The notes beneath the pieces were generated by a model, which ran no database searches, was not told the origin of the DNA, and saw only the letters and a list, made by a program, of their open reading frames with translations. Shown one piece after another: positions 8,030-16,200 of a stretch of DNA of 64,000 nucleotides. The stretch comes from Blastococcus aurantiacus (GTDB taxonomy: Bacteria > Actinomycetota > Actinomycetes > Mycobacteriales > Geodermatophilaceae), in NCBI RefSeq assembly GCF_900102425.1, contig NZ_FNBT01000006.1:1-64000 (forward strand), read 5' to 3'. A program made the translations under genes and the position numbers. How positions within the stretch are numbered: the stretch's first letter is position 1; each line of letters opens with the position of its first letter.

Positions 8030-8517
8030 CCGCCGCCGGCACCGTGCCGCTGCCCGCGGCCAAGGACGTCCGCGACATGCTGACCGGCCTGGTGGGCAAG
8101 CCCGTGAACGTCACCCCGGGCGCCCCGGTCACGCCGGCTCCCGACCGCCCGGTCTCCGTAGCGGTGTACGTGGACCCGCACATGAACGTCAACGCCCTGT
8201 GCCTGATGGACCTGGGTGCGTCGGCCTACACCGGCGGTGCCCTGGCCCTGCTGCCTCCCGGCGGCTGCCAGGACGCCGTCGAGGAGGACGGCGAGCTGAC
8301 CGGCATGCAGATCGAGGCGCTGCACGAGGTGGTCAACGTGCTCTCGGCGCTGTTCAACGCCGAGGGAGCGCCCCACTCCAAGCTGCACAAGCTCTACGCC
8401 CCGGGGGAGGATCTGCCCGGCGACCTGGCCGGCATGCTCGCCGCGTTCAACCGGGTCGACCTCGCGATCGAGATCCCCACCTACGGCAAGGGCGCGCTCA
8501 GCCTCGTCCTGCCGTAG
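8026..8517 (+). CDS. CheX-like protein of unknown activity, last gene of the che operon
   Basis: The 163-aa protein starts at ATG 8026 overlapping the second cheY stop. The middle reads QIEALHEVVNVLSALFNAEGAPHSKLHKLY, which recalls the helix of CheC/CheX phosphatases (Glu, then Asn three residues on), but flanking residues differ and I would not assign activity. Residues 44-80 are predicted beta strands (VSVAVYVDPHMNVNALCLMDLG). The strict overlap with cheY suggests that its partner is that CheY. It could equally be a CheY-binding adaptor. Confidence 0.65.
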   Translation: MTAAGTVPLPAAKDVRDMLTGLVGKPVNVTPGAPVTPAPDRPVSVAVYVDPHMNVNALCLMDLGASAYTGGALALLPPGGCQDAVEEDGELTGMQIEALHEVVNVLSALFNAEGAPHSKLHKLYAPGEDLPGDLAGMLAAFNRVDLAIEIPTYGKGALSLVLP

Positions 8518-8533
8518 AGCACCACCCGCAGAC

Positions 8534-8577
8534 GCCCCGGGGCGGCGCCGGAACCCAGGTTCCCGCCGCCCCGGGCG
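8534..8577 (+). terminator. Bidirectional terminator between convergent genes
   Basis: An imperfect stem of about 17 bp (CCCGGGGCGGC...GGAACC with GGTTCC...GCCGCCCCGGG, small bulge, 2-nt loop) fills the gap between the che operon end at 8517 and the minus-strand stop at 8588. It can serve both directions. Confidence 0.7.
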
Positions 8578-8587
8578 CTGTGCGGGG

Positions 8588-9049
8588 TCAGGCGGACACC
8601 GGCTGGTGGGCGGCCAGCTCGCTCGGCAGGCAGGCCCACACGTGCTTGGTGCCCTCGTCGACGTACCAGCCGTGCGCCACCGACAGCCGCGCCACCAGGT
8701 GCAGTCCCATGCCGCCCTGAGCGGGATCACGGCCGACCGCCGGTGCCGGCATCGCCTCCGGGGCGCGGTCGCTCACGTCCAGCAGCCAGCCACCGGTCCC
8801 CGCGACCACGGTGGCGACCACCGGGGACTCGCCGTGCCGCAGCGCGTTCGAGGCCAGCTCGTCGAAGGCCATCACCAGCTGCTCGGCGGACTCGTCCTCG
8901 TCCGCGGGCGGGAAACCGGCGTGGCCGAGCCTGGCCCGCAGCCCGGCCCTGGCAGCGGGGAGCTCACCCAGCGCCCGGAGGTCCCAGCGCCACACCTCGC
9001 CGCGCCCGTCCGGCAGCGGTCTCATCGGCCATGACGGACGACGCCCCAT
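8588..9049 (-). CDS. RsbW-like ATP-binding protein (GHKL fold)
   Basis: The 153-aa protein has a single HATPase_c_2 domain: N box FDELASNALRHG and G box GGMGLHLVARL. This is the RsbW/SpoIIAB anti-sigma or serine-kinase type rather than a sensor kinase. Such proteins usually bind a sigma factor or phosphorylate an anti-anti-sigma protein, and their targets are reset by PP2C phosphatases like the one encoded divergently next door. I chose ATG 9049 because GGGGGAGG lies directly upstream; the longer open frame to 9292 has weak coding character and would run into the neighbour's promoter. Confidence 0.8.
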   Translation of the reverse strand: MGRRPSWPMRPLPDGRGEVWRWDLRALGELPAARAGLRARLGHAGFPPADEDESAEQLVMAFDELASNALRHGESPVVATVVAGTGGWLLDVSDRAPEAMPAPAVGRDPAQGGMGLHLVARLSVAHGWYVDEGTKHVWACLPSELAAHQPVSA

Positions 9050-9230
9050 GCCTCCCCCTCGATTGCCCTGTGCTGGACACCCCGCTGAGTGCCCCGAGCG
9101 CGGAAGGGGAAACCGCCGGCCCGGTGCGTCCGCCCACGGAGGCCGGGAAGGTGGCCACCACGGGTGAATTCCGGCCTCCCCCTGCTCTCGGTGTGCCGCC
9201 GGCCACGAGGCCATGCGGCACAGTGGGCCC

Positions 9231-11000
9231 GTGATCCCGGAGGAAGCGGCGCGCGTGCCGGCCGACCTGCTCGTGCAGGCCGTCGAGGGCATGCTGCGGC
9301 CGATGTTCGTCCTGGACGAGCAGTGGCGCTTCCGCTACGTCAACCCGGCCGGCGCCCAGGTGCTCGAGCGCACCGTCGCGGAGCTGGTCGGCCGGGACAT
9401 CTGGGTCGAGTTCCCCGAGGCGATCGGCGGTCCGTTCGAGCGGCTCTACCGCGAGGTGCGCCGCACCGGCGGGAGCGGCTCCACGGAGGCCTGGTTCGGC
9501 CCCCTGCGCAGGTGGTTCCGGGCCGACGCGTTCCTGACCGGGGCCGGCTTGGTGGTCACCTACGACGACGTCACCGAGCAGCGGCGCGTGGCCGAGGAGC
9601 GCGCCGCCGCCGTCGACGCGCGCGAGGAGGCGGCCGCGGCCGCGGCCGCCTCCGCCTACGAGGCCGAGCTGGCCGGCCGGCACCTCATGCTCCTGGGCGA
9701 CATCAACCTGGCGATGACCTCGACGTACGACACGGACGAGGCGGTGCAGCGCTTCGCGGAGCTGGTCGTGCCGCAGCTGGCCGACTGGTGCATCGTCAGC
9801 GTCGTCGACCCCGACGGGACGCGACGGGACGTCGGCCGCGCGCACCGCGACGCGGCGATGGTGCCGCACATGCACCGGTACGCCGACCTGCGCGTGGCCA
9901 CCAACGACGCGACCGCGCCGGTGCCGGCGATGCTCCGCAACCCGCGGCCGGTCGTCATCCCCCGGCTCACCGACGAGATCGTCCGGTCGATGGTCCTGGT
10001 GGAGGAGGCCCGCGAGGCCCTGGCGCCGCTCGCGCCGTCCGCCGTCGCCGGGTTCCCGCTGGTCGCCCGTGGCGAGGTCATCGGTGGCTTCACCCTGGTG
10101 AACGGGGCCGACCGCGGCCCGCACACCGAGGCCGAGCTGCGGACGGCGGAGATCGCGTCCCGGCGGGCCGCGCTGGCGCTGGACAACGCCCGGCTCGTCG
10201 CCGCGCAGCAGCAGGTCGCCGAGCGGCTGCAGCTCAGCCTCCTCTCGCCCCCGGTGCAGCCGGACACCCTGGAGCTGGCGGTGCGCTATCGGCCGGCCAC
10301 GCAGGGGATCGCCATCGGCGGTGACTGGTACGACGCCTTCCTGCAGCCCGACGGCGACACGGTGCTGGTCATCGGTGACGTCATGGGCCACGACATCGAT
10401 GCCGCGGCCGCCATGGGCCAGGTCAAGACGCTGGTGCGGGGCATCGGCTACGACCGGGTGGACGCACCCGCCGAGCTGCTCCGCCGCGTCGACCACGCCG
10501 TGGTCGGCCTGGACGTGCCGGCGATGGCCACGGCGCTCGTGGCCCGGGTGGAGGTGGGGGTCGACACCGACGGCCGGCCCGCCCGCCGGCTGCGCTGGGC
10601 GACCGCGGGACACCCCGATCCGCTGCTCCTGCTGGAGGACGGCACGGTGCTCGACCTGACGGCGCCGGTTGGGCCGCCGGTGGGCATCGGCTGGCTGGGG
10701 CCCCGCACCGACGAGCTCTGCCCGCTGCCCGACGGCAGCACCCTGCTGCTGTTCACCGACGGGCTCTTCGAGCGGCGCCGGATGCTGCTGGACGAGGGGC
10801 GCGACCTGCTCCGCGACCTGGTCGGGCGGTCGGCCGGCCTGCCGTTGGACGCGCTGTGCACCCGCCTGCTGGCCGAGATGCTGGGCCCCGACGTCGAGGA
10901 CGACGTCGCCGTCCTCGCCGTCCGGGTGCACCCGCTGGGCGCCGGACGCCCGGCCGCGGCCGGCCCCGAAGTGCTGCCGCCCGCGCTACCCGTGCCCTGA
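9231..11000 (+). CDS. PAS-GAF-PP2C (SpoIIE-type) serine phosphatase 1
   Basis: The protein (589 aa from GTG 9231; ATG 9213 would add 6) has an N-terminal PAS domain (about 15-120), an Ala-rich coiled segment, a GAF domain (about 150-325) and a SpoIIE-like PP2C domain (about 340-570) with GGDWYDAF, GDVMGHD, ATAGHP and LLFTDGLFE. These supply the metal-binding aspartates. It likely dephosphorylates an anti-anti-sigma or similar phosphoserine protein after sensing a small molecule or light/redox state. It is divergent from the RsbW-like gene at 8588. CACAGT ends 6 nt before GTG 9231, fitting the leaderless pattern seen in this window. Confidence 0.88.
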   Translation: MIPEEAARVPADLLVQAVEGMLRPMFVLDEQWRFRYVNPAGAQVLERTVAELVGRDIWVEFPEAIGGPFERLYREVRRTGGSGSTEAWFGPLRRWFRADAFLTGAGLVVTYDDVTEQRRVAEERAAAVDAREEAAAAAAASAYEAELAGRHLMLLGDINLAMTSTYDTDEAVQRFAELVVPQLADWCIVSVVDPDGTRRDVGRAHRDAAMVPHMHRYADLRVATNDATAPVPAMLRNPRPVVIPRLTDEIVRSMVLVEEAREALAPLAPSAVAGFPLVARGEVIGGFTLVNGADRGPHTEAELRTAEIASRRAALALDNARLVAAQQQVAERLQLSLLSPPVQPDTLELAVRYRPATQGIAIGGDWYDAFLQPDGDTVLVIGDVMGHDIDAAAAMGQVKTLVRGIGYDRVDAPAELLRRVDHAVVGLDVPAMATALVARVEVGVDTDGRPARRLRWATAGHPDPLLLLEDGTVLDLTAPVGPPVGIGWLGPRTDELCPLPDGSTLLLFTDGLFERRRMLLDEGRDLLRDLVGRSAGLPLDALCTRLLAEMLGPDVEDDVAVLAVRVHPLGAGRPAAAGPEVLPPALPVP

Positions 11001-11025
11001 ACGCCGGCACGGGGAATGCCGTTCA
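10998..11025 (+). terminator. Bidirectional hairpin between convergent stops
   Basis: TGAACG...GGCA pairs with TGCCGTTCA over 9 bp with a 3-nt bulge, starting at the phosphatase stop codon and ending next to the AAA ATPase stop at 11026. It is a modest terminator for both genes. Confidence 0.45.
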
Positions 11026-12219
11026 TCAGTCGGGGTGGCGCAGCAGGTAGCGGCCGAAGTGCGGCACGGTGAACGCGATCTGCCCGCGCTCGGCGGAGTA
11101 GACGAGCCCCTTCTTGATCAGGGAGTCGCGGGCGGGGGAGAGGGACGCGGGCTTGCGCCCGAGGGAGACGGCGACCTCGGAGGTCGCGACGGCCGCGCCC
11201 TGCGGCCCGCCGAGCTCGGCCATCGCGTGCATGTACTCGCGCTCTGCGGGGGTGGCGCGGTCGTACCGGGAGCCGAAGAAGCCCACGGCCAGCTCGGTCT
11301 CGGCGACCGGCGCGGCCATGGCGACGTCCTCGGCGGTGATGGGGGAGGAGGCGGCGACGTCCCAGGTGACCTTGCCGTAGGCCTGCACGAAGTAGGGGTA
11401 CCCGTCGGCGGCCTCGTAGAGCGCGTCCAGGGCGCCGGGGGCGAACTCCACCCCCTCCCGCTCGGCGGGGGCGATGAGCGCGCGGTCGGCGGCGTCGCGC
11501 TCCAGCCGGTCGATCCGCAGGTAGCGGAACAGCCGCTCGGAGTAGCTCTTCGACGCGGAGAGCACGGCGGGCAGGTGGGGGAGTCCCGCGCCGACGACGA
11601 TCAGCGGCGCGCCCTGCTGGGAGAGCTCGTGGCAGGCGGCGCAGATGGCGGAGACGTCGTCGGGCTGCACGTCCTGCATCTCGTCGATGAACAGCGCGAT
11701 CCCGCTGCCGATGTCGGCGGCCACCCCGGCGGCGTCGCTGAGCAGCTCGACCAGGTCGATCTCCATGTCGCCGGAGTCGGCCCGCCCGGTGGCCGCCGGG
11801 ACGTCGATGCCCGGCTGCCAGCGGTCGCGGAGCTTCGCGTCGGCCGGCGCGACCCGCTGGGCGAACGCCTTCACCACGCCCAGCACCTCGGCCACCGACT
11901 CCTGGTCGCCGTGCCGCGGCCCCAGCTCGCGCAGCGCCATGTGCAGCGCGGAGGAGACCGGCCGGCGCAGCGACTGGTCCGGGCGGGCCTCGATCTTGCC
12001 GGTGCCCCAGCCCCGGGAGATGGCCGCCGAGCGCAGCTGGTTGAGCAGCACCGTCTTGCCGACGCCGCGCAGCCCGGTCAGCACCAGCGAGCGCTCGGGG
12101 CGCCCGTGCGCGATCCGCTCGAGCACGACGTCGAAGGCGGACAGCTCGGTGTCCCGGCCGGCCAGCTCGGGCGGGCGCTGACCGGCCCCGGGGGCGTAGG
12201 GGTTCCGCACCGGATCCAT
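11026..12219 (-). CDS. AAA ATPase with C-terminal winged helix (Orc1/Cdc6-like fold)
   Basis: The 397-aa protein carries Walker A GLRGVGKT (about residues 50-57), Walker B LFIDEMQD and a C-terminal winged-helix-like segment with VAVSLGRKPASLSPARDSLIKKGLVY. This layout is that of the AAA_16/Orc1-type ATP-binding proteins common in actinobacteria, whose role is not established; a DNA-linked or regulatory job is likely. I chose ATG 12219 (MDPVRNPYAPG) because TACCGT (12227-12232) ends 7 nt upstream, giving a leaderless mRNA. A CTAG palindrome (12240-12259) sits at about -21 to -40, where it would overlap the -35 region. Confidence 0.85.
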   Translation of the reverse strand: MDPVRNPYAPGAGQRPPELAGRDTELSAFDVVLERIAHGRPERSLVLTGLRGVGKTVLLNQLRSAAISRGWGTGKIEARPDQSLRRPVSSALHMALRELGPRHGDQESVAEVLGVVKAFAQRVAPADAKLRDRWQPGIDVPAATGRADSGDMEIDLVELLSDAAGVAADIGSGIALFIDEMQDVQPDDVSAICAACHELSQQGAPLIVVGAGLPHLPAVLSASKSYSERLFRYLRIDRLERDAADRALIAPAEREGVEFAPGALDALYEAADGYPYFVQAYGKVTWDVAASSPITAEDVAMAAPVAETELAVGFFGSRYDRATPAEREYMHAMAELGGPQGAAVATSEVAVSLGRKPASLSPARDSLIKKGLVYSAERGQIAFTVPHFGRYLLRHPD

Positions 12220-12239
12220 GTCGAGCACGGTATGCCGTC

Positions 12240-12259
12240 GTCTAGCCGCCGTCCTAGAC
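12240..12259. promoter_or_regulatory. CTAG palindrome, site 1 (AAA ATPase promoter)
   Basis: GTCTAG-N8-CTAGAC, a 20-bp inverted repeat. It lies just upstream of the -10 hexamer of the AAA ATPase gene. It shares length and arms with sites at 12698 and 18208. CTAG is scarce in GC-rich actinobacterial DNA, so three such sites within 6 kb are unlikely by chance. No known regulator is named for it. Confidence 0.6.
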
Positions 12260-12273
12260 ATCGGTAGAACGGC

Positions 12274-12660
12274 CTAGCGCGTGTCGCGAGTGGCCAGCGG
12301 TAGGGCTGGGGCTGCCCCGACACCCAGGAGCGGACCTCGTCGGCCTGCCGCTCCAGCCGGGAGCGGAAGGGGCCGGCGAACGGGGCCTCGGTGGCGTCCA
12401 GCCGCACCGCGGATCCGTCCCGCAGGCGAAGAGTCACCGCGTGGCTGGTCGCTGCCGTCAGCCGTCCCACCTCGACCGAGGCGACGTGGCTGCGCTGCAG
12501 CCTGTGGTCCGACCATGGCGACGGCGAGCGCCAGGACCGGCGGCTCGTCGGAGCGCATGACGAAGACGAGGACGGCCGCGAAGAGGGCCGGGAACACCGC
12601 CGCCCACACGCGTGCCCACGCCGGCGCGCGCAGGAGCAGCCCGTGGTCGAGAGGGGTCAC
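12274..12660 (-). pseudogene. Disrupted small membrane protein (PH-like) gene
   Basis: From GTG 12660 (CATGAT 6 nt upstream) the frame encodes MTPLDHGLLLRAP, one full membrane helix and half of a second (ending LALAVAMV near 12512). Coding bias then stops in that frame and resumes in another, giving HVASVEVGRLTAATSHAVTL and a run to about 12310 that looks like the second half of a bacterial PH domain. No single frame covers both parts, the second has no stop of its own, and the start of the PH domain seems absent. A deletion with frameshift is the best explanation. A sequencing error is possible. Confidence 0.55.
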
Positions 12661-12697
12661 GGAAGGATCATGGCGCTGTCGTGGGTCGTCTGCCAGC

Positions 12698-12717
12698 GTC
12701 TAGCCGATGCGCTAGAC
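12698..12717. promoter_or_regulatory. CTAG palindrome, site 2 (divergent promoter)
   Basis: GTCTAGC-N6-GCTAGAC, a perfect inverted repeat of 20 bp and the best of the three copies. It lies between the broken membrane gene (start 12660, minus) and the holin-family gene (start 12776, plus), so one regulator could act on both. Confidence 0.65.
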
Positions 12718-12762
12718 ACGGTCAGACGCCTCGATGTCCCCCAGTCGGGAGCGGCGGGGCGC

Positions 12763-12768
12763 TAGCGT
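12763..12768 (+). promoter_or_regulatory. -10 hexamer of a leaderless mRNA (12776 gene)
   Basis: TAGCGT ends 7 nt before GTG 12776, so transcription should begin at the start codon itself. The same arrangement recurs at 13192-13197, 36873-36878, 37320-37325, 40570-40575 and 50768-50773 on the plus strand, and at 12227-12232, 31277-31282 and 54726-54731 on the minus strand. Confidence 0.6.
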
Positions 12769-12775
12769 CGGCGCC

Positions 12776-13147
12776 GTGATCAAGTTCGCGCTCAAGGTGG
12801 TCATCCTCGGAGCGGTCTTCTACGCGCTGACCTACTTCGACGTGCTTCCGGGCCTCGACATCGTCCCGAACCCCGACGGACCGCTGGGGGAGTACGGCAC
12901 CTACCTGTGGATCGGACTCATCTTCGGCGTGGTCAACGCGATCGTGGGACCGGTCCTGCGGCTCCTGTCGTTGCCCTTCGTGGTGCTCACGCTGGGGTTG
13001 TTCCTGCTCGTGGTCAACGCCGCGCTGCTCGGCCTGACCGCCGCGATCACCGACCGGCTCACCATCGACGGCTTCGGCACCGCGGTCCTCGGTGGCCTGA
13101 TCCTGGCGCTCGCCGGGTGGGCGGCCGACCAGGTGCTGGACCGCTGA
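12776..13147 (+). CDS. Phage holin family 4-like membrane protein
   Basis: The 123-aa protein has about four hydrophobic segments: 2-20, 43-62 (LWIGLIFGVVNAIVGPVLRLL), 66-90 (VVLTLGLFLLVVNAALLGLTA) and 100-118. The motif around FGVVNAIVGPVLRLLSLPFVVLTLG is typical of the PF04020 family of small integral membrane proteins. Despite the family name, these are chromosomal genes of unknown role and no phage genes are near. It is translated from a probable leaderless mRNA (TAGCGT 7 nt upstream of GTG). Confidence 0.82.
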   Translation: MIKFALKVVILGAVFYALTYFDVLPGLDIVPNPDGPLGEYGTYLWIGLIFGVVNAIVGPVLRLLSLPFVVLTLGLFLLVVNAALLGLTAAITDRLTIDGFGTAVLGGLILALAGWAADQVLDR

Positions 13148-13204
13148 TCCCGCTCCCTGCCCGTCGCCGAGCCGGGGCCCTCCGGGCGCAGTAGCGTCGC
13201 GGCC

Positions 13205-16200
13205 ATGCCGAGCACCACCGGCGTCGTCCCGGACACCCCGGCGCGCGCGCCGGACGGCGGCACCACGACCGGCTCCCTGACCGAGCTGGCCGCGCTGGAA
13301 GCCGCCCGCGACGAGAAGCGACGACTCCTGGAGGAGGCGGCACGCTCCGCGGTCGACGCCCTCGGGTCGGACGCCGACTACCCCGCGGGCTGCACCGCCG
13401 ACGACGTCCCCGCGCTGCTGCGCCGGTACTACTGGAGCGAGCCGGCCGCCGAGGTGCTGGCCCGCGAGCCCCGCGAGCTGGCGGAGCTGGCGCTCGGCCA
13501 CGTCGCCGCGGCCGGGACCCGCCCGACCGGCGGCGCGCTCGTCGACGTCGTCCGGTCGCGCGACGGCGTCGCCGTGGTCCGGCTGGTCACCGACGACATG
13601 CCCTACCTGGTCGACTCGGTCACCGCCGAGGTCGTACGGCAGGGCGTCGGCATCGCGCACGTCGTGCACCCCGTCCTGGTGGTGCGCCGCGACGTCCGCG
13701 GCCGGCTCCTCGCCTTCTGCGACAGCGCCGGGCCGGAGGGCTGCGGCGCGGACGCCCTCGCCGAGTCGTGGATGGCGGTCGTGCTCGACGGCCCGCTGGA
13801 CGACGAGGCCGTCGCGGACCTCGTCGCCGGCCTGCGCACCGTGCTCGACGACGTCCGGGCCGTCCACGAGGACGGCCCGCGCCTGCGCGCCCGGCTGCTG
13901 GACCTCGCGGGCACGCTGGAGCAGCGGGCCGGCGACGTCGCACCGGCCCCGGGCGCCGATCCCGCCGACGACCCGGTCGAGGCGGCGGCGCTGCTGCGCT
14001 GGCTGGCCGACGGCAACGTCGTCCTGCTCGGCGCCCGTGACGTGGACCTGATCGCCGGCGAGGAGCCCGCGGGCTCCCGGCCCGTGCCCGGCAGCGGCCT
14101 GGGCGTGCTCCGCAGCGACACCGACCAGCGTGCCCCCTCGCCGCCCCCCGAGGCGGCGCAGGTGCCCGGCCGGCACCTGGTCACCGTGACCGAGGCCGAC
14201 AGCCGCTCGTCGGTGCACCGCCGGGCCTGGCTCGACCTCGTCGTCCTCACCCTTCCCCGCGCCGACGGGAACGGGCACCGGCAGCACCGCTTCGTCGGGC
14301 TGTTCCCCTCGAGCGCCTACACCGCCAGCGTGCTGGACGTGCCGCTCGTGCGGCGGCGGGTCGCCGAGGTCATCGCCCGCTCCGGCGTCCCCGCCGACAG
14401 CCACACCGGCAAGGAGCTGCTCGAGGTCCTGGAGACCTATCCCCGGGACGAGCTGCTGCAGGTCGGCACCGACGAGCTGCTGCCGGTCGCCGACGCCGTC
14501 CTGCACCTGCAGGAGCGGCGCCAGACCCGGCTGTTCCTGCGCCAGGACCCGACCGGGCGGTTCTGGTCGGCCGTGGTCTACCTGCCGCGCGACCGGTACA
14601 CGACCGAGGTGCGCACCCGCATGCAGCAGCTGCTGCTGGAGCGGCTGGGCGGCACGAGCATCGAGTACACCGCCCGGTCGACCGAGTCGGTGCTGGCGCG
14701 GTTGCACTTCGTCGTCCGACTGCCGGTGAGCCGCACGGGCCGGCCGGGGCCCACGGCGGTCGACGCCGAAGCGCTCCAGGCCGAGCTGGCGGCCGCCGCC
14801 CGTAGCTGGACCGACGACCTCGCCGACGCGCTGGTCGCCCGCCACGGCGCCGACGGCGAGCAGCTGTTCGCCCGCGTCGCGGACGCCTTCCCGGCCGCGT
14901 ACCAGGACGACTTCCCGGCGGAGCGGGCCGTCGACGACCTCGCCCGGCTCGAGGGGCTGGCTCCCGGGCAGCTGGCGCTCCGGCTGTGGACGCCGCCGGG
15001 CGCCGGGCCCGGGGAGCGCCGGCTGACGGTCTACCGCGTGGGGGAGCGGCTGCTGCTGTCCGACGTGCTGCCGCTGCTGCAGCACATGGGCGTCTCGGTC
15101 GTCGACGAGCGGCCCTACGAGATCGACCGGATGGGTGGCGCACGGTCGTGGATCTACGACTTCGGCGTCGCCGTCCCCGCGGTGGACCTCCCGCTGCTCC
15201 GCTCGCTGCCCGAGCGGTTCACCGACGCCCTCGGCGCGGTGTGGCGCGGCGACGCCGAGGACGACGGCCTGGGTGCGCTGGTCATGCTGGCGGGGCTCAA
15301 CTGGCGGCAGGTCGGCGTCGTCCGGGCCTACGTGCAGTGGCTGCGCCAGGCGGGGCTGCCGTTCAGCCAGGCCTACGTCGAGTCGACGCTGGCTGCCCAT
15401 CCCGACGTCGTCTCGCGGCTGGTGGCCCTCTTCGAGGCGCGGTTCTCACCGCGCAGCACCGGTGACCGCGATGAGCGGCAGGCCGTGCTCACCGAGTCGC
15501 TGCGGAGGTCGATCGGCGAGGTCGAGTCGCTCGACGCCGACCGGGTGCTCTCCTCGCTCCTGGCCGCGATCACCGCCACCCAGCGCACGACGTACTACGC
15601 CATGTCCGCGCCGCCGCACCCCGTGCTGGCGCTCAAGCTCGACCCGGCGTCGGTGCCCGACCTCCCCGAGCCGCGCCCGGCCCGCGAGGTCTGGGTCAGC
15701 TCGCCGCGCGTGATGGGCATCCACCTGCGCTTCGGCGCCGTCGCCCGCGGCGGGCTGCGCTGGTCCGACCGCCGGGAGGACCTCCGCACCGAGGTCCTCG
15801 GCCTGGTCAAGGCGCAGATGGTCAAGAACACCGTCATCGTGCCGACCGGCGCCAAGGGCGGCTTCGTCGTCAAGCGGCCGCCCGCCGACCCCTCCCGCGA
15901 GGCCCAGCTCGCCGAGGGGCAGGCCTGCTACAAGATCTTCATCGGGGCGCTGCTCTCCCTCACCGACGATCTGGTCGACGGCGCCGTCGTCCCGGCCGGG
16001 CGCGTCGTGCGCCACGACGGCGACGACACCTACCTCGTGGTCGCCGCCGACAAGGGGACGGCGACCTTCTCCGACCTGGCCAACTCGATCTCGGTCGAGC
16101 GCGGCTACTGGCTGGGCGACGCGTTCGCCTCCGGCGGCTCGGTCGGCTACGACCACAAGGCCATGGGCATCACCGCCCGCGGTGCCTGGGAGTCGGTCAC

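Noticed and set aside
12391-12765. 124-codon plus-strand frame over the broken membrane gene
   Set aside because: Unbiased codon use, no family resemblance, and it runs through the CTAG palindrome and a promoter.
12776-13147. Prophage remnant suggested by a holin-family protein
   Set aside because: The family is a chromosomal membrane protein group and no other phage genes are nearby.
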